DNA from: Cyrtodaria siliqua
Taxonomy: Eukaryota; Mollusca; Bivalvia; Adapedonta; Hiatellidae
Direction of reading: 5' to 3'
NCBI GenBank assembly: GCA_037043455.1
Contig: JAWPHD010011242.1
Span: 1 to 64,000 of the forward strand
Length of the DNA stretch: 64,000 nucleotides
Below, in pieces: positions 57,659-64,000 of this stretch. Made by a program: the position numbers and the translations under genes. The first letter of the stretch is position 1; every line of letters starts with the position of its first letter. The notes under the pieces are model-generated. The model was given only the letters and a program-made list of their open reading frames with translations, made no database searches and was not told the DNA's origin.

Positions 57659-60499
57659 CAATAACCTATATTACACATCATTTAGAAATGTAGAATATTA
57701 CAAATATGTAGTATAGAAGTTTACACATAGTTTTGAAATATAGAATATTAAAAATATGTAGTATAGCAGTTTACACATCATTTAGAAATGTAGAATATTA
57801 CAGATATATAGTATAGAAGTTTACACATAATTTTGAAATATAGAATATTACAAATATGTAGTATAGCAGTTTACACATCAATTAGAAATGTAGAATATTA
57901 CATATGTGTAGTATAGAAGTTTACACATAGTTTTGAAATATAGAATATTACAAAAATGTAGTATAGCAGTTTACACATAATTCTGAAATATAGAATATTA
58001 CAAATATGTGTATAACAGTTTACACATAATTCTGAAATGTAGAACATTACAGATATATAGAATAGCAGTTTACACATAGTTTTGAAATATAGAATATTAC
58101 AAATATGTGTATAACAGTTTACACATAATTCTGAAATGTAGAACATTACAGATATATAGAATAGCAGTTTACACATAGTTTTGAAATATAGAATATTACA
58201 AATATGTAGTATAGCAGTTTACACATCATTCTTAAATATAGAATATTACAAATATGCAGTAAAGCAATTTACACATAATTATGAAATGTTCAAACATATT
58301 ACAAACACGTAGTATAACAGTTTACACATCTTATGAAATATAAAATATTACAAATATATAGTATAGCAATTTACACATGCTTATGAAATATAGAATATTA
58401 CAAATATATAGTATAGCAGTTTACACATAGTTTTGAAAACTAGAATATTGCAAATATGTAGTATAGCAATTTACCCATAATTATGAAATCACGGTTGAAT
58501 ATTACAAATATGGAGTATAGAAGATTACGTCACATAATTATGAAATGTAGAATATGTTACAAATATGCAGTATAGAAGATGACACATAATTATGAAATGT
58601 AGAAAATGTTACAGATATACAGTATAGAAGATGACACATAATTATGAAATGTAGAATATGTTACAAATATGCAGTATATAAGATGACACATAATTATGAA
58701 ATGTAGAAAATGTTACAAATATGCAGTATAGAAGATGACACATAATTATGAAATGTAGAAAATGTTACAGATATACAGTATAGAAGATGACACCAGTACG
58801 GGAGCAGAGAAGTCATTTCACGTGCTTGAACCGCATAACTCAAACATAAATAATTGGTGTTGGAGGCAACGTAGTTCCCATTTTGCAAGCACGTGCAGAT
58901 GCGCGGATTTTATAGTACTCTTTTTAGAAACACTAGTTTAAAGCTTATACTAGATGGCAAAGAAAACAAATCATATCAGAAGTCAGTTATTATGTCGGAG
59001 ATTTATAAAACAATCGTGTTGACAGGTTTTATTGAGATATCATAGTCGGAAATCGCGGTACAAATGCGAAGATCGAAAAAAACTAGTTTTTGTTTTCTTC
59101 GAAATTGCCAATGTTTCAAAACGGGTACAAAAATTGTATATTCTTAAATATTGAAATTGACAGGAGTCGAAGATCATTACCTGATCTACCTTTTTTGAAA
59201 AATTCTTATTTTTTCGTGAATATACATTTTGCGTGCCCGTTTTGAAAGTTGGTACCTGCATTTCACTCTTTCAGAGGCTATTCAAAATGGCGGCGACACA
59301 GAAAAACACCCAGCCCAGGGCGTCAGTCGCACGCCACAAACACACTTCTCCCTGGACAAATTAACACCATAATGTCACACAGTCACAGAAACTAAATATT
59401 GTGAATTGAACTGAACGTTTATAAATAGCTAAGATTGTGCTAAAAATAGCTCACACACATTCAAAGGTCAAATAATGCTGATCCGTGTACATACACAGAT
59501 AGATAGTTTACACACGTATACGGCCCGATTGACCGATGGATTATTTCAATTTATTTGCACAGGAGTAGAATTAAAACAGTGTTACAATCACGATCGTATA
59601 CAATTCCAAGTTTTGCATGAGTGCGTAATTTACAAACTACAAACAAATAGATCTATTACAGTAGACAATGTAGATAATTAAAAAGTGGAACACACCAGCA
59701 AATGCCTGAAATGGGTCATGGCATTGTCTGCACTGTAGCCTATGTAAGTAAATACACTTTTAATTTCTGTATGACAAGTGTTTAACGTTAAAACATGTAA
59801 AACGGTGGTGGTTGATATATATTTACTTAATTCTGATAATTTTTTAGAACACATGAGTGATGAATAATTGATGAAAATGTAAGCCTTGAAAATCTACTAT
59901 TTGTTCATGAATGACTTACATTTTGGACAGTATCATCTTCTGGAAAGCACCACTTTCAATTCCAGTTGTGTTTTAAGTAAAATGTTATGGAATGCTGACA
60001 TTGTTAGCATTGAGAAAGTTGGACAGAGTTATTAATATTAAAAACAAATGAAACAATATCATATATATGACTGGTTTTTTTCAGGTCTGCTAAGACTACA
60101 GTAAGTTAGCTAGAGGCAGTGTGCAGTATTACCATAGCCAGATTCAAGTCAAATTTCCCAGTCTCACAGTATAACTACATCAAGAGCCTTGTATTAGCCA
60201 GTATGTAGGTAAGCGCAGCTTCAAAAAATCTATGAATTTATCAATGTTTGTTCTTTGCAAAATATGTGGCATTGTGCACCAGTCCTGCACCACAGACATA
60301 TTAATAATTTGTTATTAGGTCTGTGCCTGCACTTAGTCTCAGACTTTTTATACTAAAAATAAAAATGGTGTTTTACAGCACATCGACACATAAATAGGTC
60401 ATATTGTGCTTAGTACATATGTAAAATTAAACAAACAAAATAAAAAGGTCCCTGTATTACATCTAAATTATTAAACTTAACCAAGACCCCGACTTAACA

Positions 60500-60775
60500 T
60501 AATGTGCTGGCATGGCCCAGCAATAGCATGGTGGATGATAGCAATCTGGAGCTTCCGGTTCAAGTCACACATGCACCACTGAGTTTCTGTGTTATCGCGC
60601 AATACATCTTCCCTCAGCCTTGTTTGTTCCTCAGCCTCTTTTGTTTGATTGGGATTGAAACTGGGGAGTCTATCCTCCAAGCACGATAAACAACCATAGA
60701 AATTATTAATATATACATTAGTAAGAGTAAGACAGGTTCTCGAATTCCTATGTGTCATTTGGGGCGGCTCTAAAT
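60500..60775 (+). mobile_element. tRNA-derived SINE (family 2), plus strand
   Basis: Head GCTGGCATGGCCCAGCAATA, B-box-like CCGGTTCAAGTCACAC, tail GGGGCGGCTCTAAATAAGG. Confidence 0.65.
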
Positions 60776-61440
60776 AAGGTATACCTTTAATAAATGTGTT
60801 GATTTAGCAGAAAACGATTATTTTTAATTTATTGTACATGTAAAAAAAGTTCTATAATCACTATTCATTTACATATTTCAGTTCTACAACTTGTTACCTA
60901 TTTAAGTTGAAACAAAATATCATGTATGTCATTTTTATTTTCAGAGCCTGGAGTCCTGAGATGCTGGGAGTTAGCTGAAAATAGTTAGTGATGTCCCAAT
61001 ATATATGGGAGGATTTTATTGAAACAAGTAGTCACATATAACTTTTTACAACATTAACATGATTAACAACAGAATCAGAAATACTTAAACGAACAAGAAT
61101 AGTATATAATAACAAGATGGTGTACAATAATTTTTTTTTTTTATGAATCATGAATCAGCAATACCTCATACGGACAGTACTAGCATCAACTTCAAGAAAA
61201 ATATGTCTAGTAAGAGGATCACCAGTTCAGCCAGCACAATATCATATCAACATGCATATCCGACTGTTGACACAAGGTGGATCGTTGGCGACATTAACTG
61301 GATAGTTCATTGAAGTGGCTCAAAATAAGGGCTAATATGAAAATATAAATGTGTTTCTGTTAATCTGACCGGCCGTGCCCAATTTATTTATTGGATTAAA
61401 ATGTTTTCTGAATTTTATTGGATTATATAAAAGTTTGTGG

Positions 61441-61590
61441 AATAACAGATGGCAGGAGGTGTATATTACCGGTTATACCCAGAAGAAAAGTGAGTGGTCT
61501 TCCTCACCAAAAAAATAACAAACAGATACATGTATATATATATAACCCCACATATGTTCAAATTGGCTTACACCATATAAACAATTACAT
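61441..61590 (+). repeat. Dispersed repeat D, copy 3
   Basis: CAGATGGCAGGAGGTGTA, ACCCAGAAGAAAA, GTGGTCTTCCTCACC, ending CACCATATAAACAA; diverged. Confidence 0.5.
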
Positions 61591-61591
61591 A

Positions 61592-61759
61592 TTAAAGGGA
61601 CATGCAGCAATCTTCTTTTTTTTAAACTCCAAAATGTTATAACTTATAATTTAAATATATGCAAGCGGGTGTAAAGTGAAAATAAATTATTGATTAATCA
61701 ATCCAAGTGCACATTTTAATGCTTGATAAAAACTTGATAAATGCTGTGTGTCCCTTTAA
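61592..61759. mobile_element. TTAA-flanked MITE (168 bp)
   Basis: TTAAAGGGACATGCAGCAAT on the left; ATGCTGTGTGTCCCTTTAA on the right. Same family as 42218-42568, about half its length. Confidence 0.8.
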
Positions 61760-62300
61760 TAAATAAAAACAATTATTGTATGATGCAATTTAATTTGTTA
61801 TGTAATACCCTTTATATTTGGGATGTTTTGATGTAAATATTTGAAATAAAATGTTTTAAATCAAATAAATAATTCATTTTGATATCTGACTTGTTACATA
61901 TTTTTTACTTAGTCATGAAAGATAATATTTAAGGCCTTAATATGTACCTTAAATGTTTATTGTTTACCATTGAAAGGTGAGGCGGCATATGGTATTAGTT
62001 ATCTGTGCGTCTATATCCTTCCACAGTTTTTAACCAATCTTTTCGAAACTTTACATGATCTTTATCTATGATGTCTAGAGGAGCATATCGATTTTGCATC
62101 AAAATAAAATTTATTTATGAATATATATTCTTGCATAGTACAATTTTCCACGGATTGTTTTCAGTGCGTTCATTCAAGTCCCATGGACATATTGAGTTAT
62201 GGAGATGTTCGGTTGCCTTTTTATATTTGTATACATTCTCATCTTCACCTCTCACCGCTGCGGGTTCAATTCCCACTGGGAGCTCAACTTGTAGGTGAGA
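61760..62300. other. Nothing recognised apart from poly(A)-signal-like words
   Basis: AATAAA occurs at about 61847 and 61865. Without transcript evidence I do not assign it to a gene. Confidence 0.3.
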
Positions 62301-62400
62301 AAGTGTCGATTCTTACAGATAGCAGTAAGTACACAGTACTGGTTCTACCCAGGAAATATGGCCTAAAATGTGCTATAATGACATAAAACACAATTCAACT
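62300..62400 (+). repeat. Dispersed repeat D, copy 4
   Basis: GATTCTTACAGATAGCAGTA, GTTCTACCCAGGAA and TGACATAAAACACAATTCAA. Confidence 0.5.
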
Positions 62401-62654
62401 TTAAAAATATAAAGTAAAAAAAATGGCCTTCTTTATTTTCCTTCGATGCTATCAGTATAAGTATTACGACAGTGTTTCTGTCTGATAAAAAATTCATCTT
62501 AGGTTTCAACCGACAAATGGTCTATATTTAAACTAATACAAGTAAGATGGGGCCCTCAAACCCTTTTATGTGTGGGTGATATATTCCACGGTTGATTCAT
62601 GATACTAGCATGGGACAGCTATAGTACATATGACAGTGCTGAGTGCAGTTGCGG

Positions 62655-62950
62655 ATGAATTGAATTGAATATTTAACGGCTCATCAACACAGTACAGGTT
62701 ATTTAGAGCCGCCTCAGAGAGAGGGGAAGGATACATAGGAATCCGGGAACCGTGCACTACTCTTATTATCGAACAGATTCCTATGGTTCTTTAACATGCT
62801 CGGATGATAGACCTATACGCGGGACCACCCTGTTTACGTCCCCATCCGACGGATGAGGCTAAGGGAATGTGTCTTGCCCAAGAACACACCGACAAAACTC
62901 AGTGGCACCACCTCCGGTTACAAATCCGCTGCGCTACTGACTGCGCCAAG
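62655..62950 (-). mobile_element. tRNA-derived SINE (family 2), minus strand
   Basis: Long match to 21545-21862 in the same orientation: AACGGCTCATCAACACAG, GAGCCGCCTCAGAGAGAGG, CTTGCCCAAGAACACACCGA. The B-box part is partly deleted. Confidence 0.75.
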
Positions 62951-63759
62951 TTGCGGATGACAATTAGACACTGGACAGTCTAGTCAAAAACACAGCAACA
63001 AATATATTATCTGAATATGTTTAAGAATGTACTGTATGCTTGGAAGAGCTTTCAAAAACAGACTAGCTTTCATGATTTTAGTTGGGGTGGGATGGGGATG
63101 GGGCGCATCCTTTTAAATCTCAGTTCAGATGCCCTCCCCCTCCTTCTCTCCATCCCAACTCCCATCTTGAACAGTAGCGATTGTTACGTAAACTTTCCAC
63201 ATATGAGAGGGTGCCAAATACTACCCGCTCCATCGAATACGCGCCTGCAGTTCTTGCGAGGTCAGTCGAGTCAAAATTACAGTTAAATCAAACAATTCGT
63301 ATTTTCGTGTACTTTTGATAAAGAAATAACATGCTTTTCGTGATATGCAGCAAAATTCATGTAATGTGTGAGCTAAAACAACAATTCAAGTATCTCCTCG
63401 TACTTTATTTAACAAAAAACACACGGTTGTTGTCATTTTAATCGTATTCTAAAAATGGCATCTTTTAGAGTTATCGCCCCTCGCTTCGACATTTTACAAG
63501 GCGGGTCTGCATTTATCACGCAGTAGAGCTTCTAAAAAAAAAGTCGGTACAGACGAAAATCACGAAACCTAAAGGGGAAATGAAATTTCATGATCAAAAA
63601 TTGTCACAGTTTTCCAAATTATGCGTTTTAAAAAATTCAAAATGGCGGACATTTTTTTTTTTTTTGACGTTGCCGAAAGTTGACGTACTACTTTTCGTTG
63701 TCAAGCGTGGTTGCGATATTTGAAAGATGTAGGAAAATATCAAGGCTGCTCCCGTACTG

Positions 63760-64000
63760 CACATAATTATGAAATGTAGAATATGTTACAAATATGCAGT
63801 ATAGAAGATGACACATAATTATGAAATGTAGAATATGTTACAGATATACAGTATAGAAGATGACACATAATTATGAAATGTAGAATATGTTACAGATATG
63901 CAGTATAGAAGATGACACATAATTATGAAATGTAGAATATGTTACAGATATGCAGTATAGAAGATGACACATAATTATGAAATGTAGAATATGTTACAGA
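63760..64000 (+). repeat. 50-52-bp satellite array, part 2 (runs off the window)
   Basis: 52-bp units (GATGACACATAATTATGAAA, TGTTACAGATATGCAGTATA) continue the array from 58790 and are still running at the window end. Confidence 0.93.

Larger units (their letters stand above)
56230..58793 (+). repeat. 50-52-bp satellite array, part 1
   Basis: About 35 units built on GAATATTACAAATATGTAGT and ATAGCAGTTTACACAT. From ~58500 the period becomes 52 bp (TATAGAAGATGACACATAAT). Interrupted at ~56512-56975 and ~57047-57665 by palindromic inserts, and ended by the insertion at 58794. Continues at 63760. Confidence 0.93.
58794..63759. mobile_element. 4,966-bp insertion with 14-bp TIRs and 3-bp target duplication
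   Basis: Starts CAGTACGGGAGCAG and ends CTGCTCCCGTACTG, flanked by CAC at 58791-58793 and 63760-63762. Joining the flanks restores an intact 52-bp satellite unit. Inside are a SINE (60500), repeat D pieces, a TTAA MITE (61592) and another SINE (62655). I find no transposase frame. A 3-bp duplication fits CACTA/EnSpm, PIF/Harbinger or Zator-like elements but does not decide among them. Confidence 0.75.

Noticed and set aside
60163..60211. Alternative last exon after CCCAG, ending TAG with a donor-like GTAAGC right after
   Set aside because: Phase-compatible but the sequence is not SLC7-like, and a donor directly after the stop argues against a terminal exon.
60957..61005. Candidate last exon of the transporter (acceptor before GAGCCTGGAGTC..., then a short tail and TAG)
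   Set aside because: The phase fits, but the residues (EPGVLRCWELAENS) do not look like an SLC7 C-terminus, and it lies inside a transposon insertion.

Overview
This is an AT-rich, intron-rich animal nuclear window, most likely from a bivalve mollusc. Three things suggest this: tRNA-headed SINEs; degenerate blocks with AAGGGCCATAACTC-type and GGTCAAGGTGACC-type motifs, which are common in bivalve DNA; and one multi-exon SLC7 amino-acid transporter gene. The phylum is an inference. Nothing bacterial or organellar is visible.

Layout. 1-5832 is a rearranged Ty3/gypsy-type LTR retrotransposon. LTR copies lie at 1-208 (cut by the window edge) and 4200-5832, with a minus-strand RNase H fragment at 494-709. 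A plus-strand gag-protease-integrase ORF at 1511-4189 runs from protease straight into integrase with no reverse transcriptase between them. That is the Gmr1-like domain order. 5833-34780 has no gene that I can support. It is a mosaic of fold-back elements, MITEs, SINEs, minisatellites and simple repeats.

34795-55540 carries the only host gene, a plus-strand SLC7A9-like (b(0,+)-type) light-chain amino-acid transporter. I reconstruct 13 coding exons (490 complete codons). All splice phases agree, the GSGIF and [11 protein letters not shown] motifs are present, and so is the extracellular cysteine that in this family bonds to the heavy chain. The last exon is not seen and probably lies beyond 64000. 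55541-64000 would be its last intron. It holds a 50-52-bp satellite array split by palindromic inserts and by a 4,966-bp TIR-bounded insertion.

Most interesting signal. Two separate exons of the transporter have their 3' splice site plus the first ~54-60 coding bases copied in tandem upstream: 49618-49918 before exon 10 and 55123-55371 before exon 13. At exon 10 the unit is exactly 60 bp (20 codons) in the copies next to the exon. The two nearest alternative acceptors would add 20 or 40 residues in frame. At exon 13 the alternative acceptors lead to stop codons. Other strong observations are a fold-back transposon family (6429-7057 and 36653-37148) with 6-bp target duplications and an internal 'empty site' proof, and microhomology junctions in the scrambled retrotransposon.
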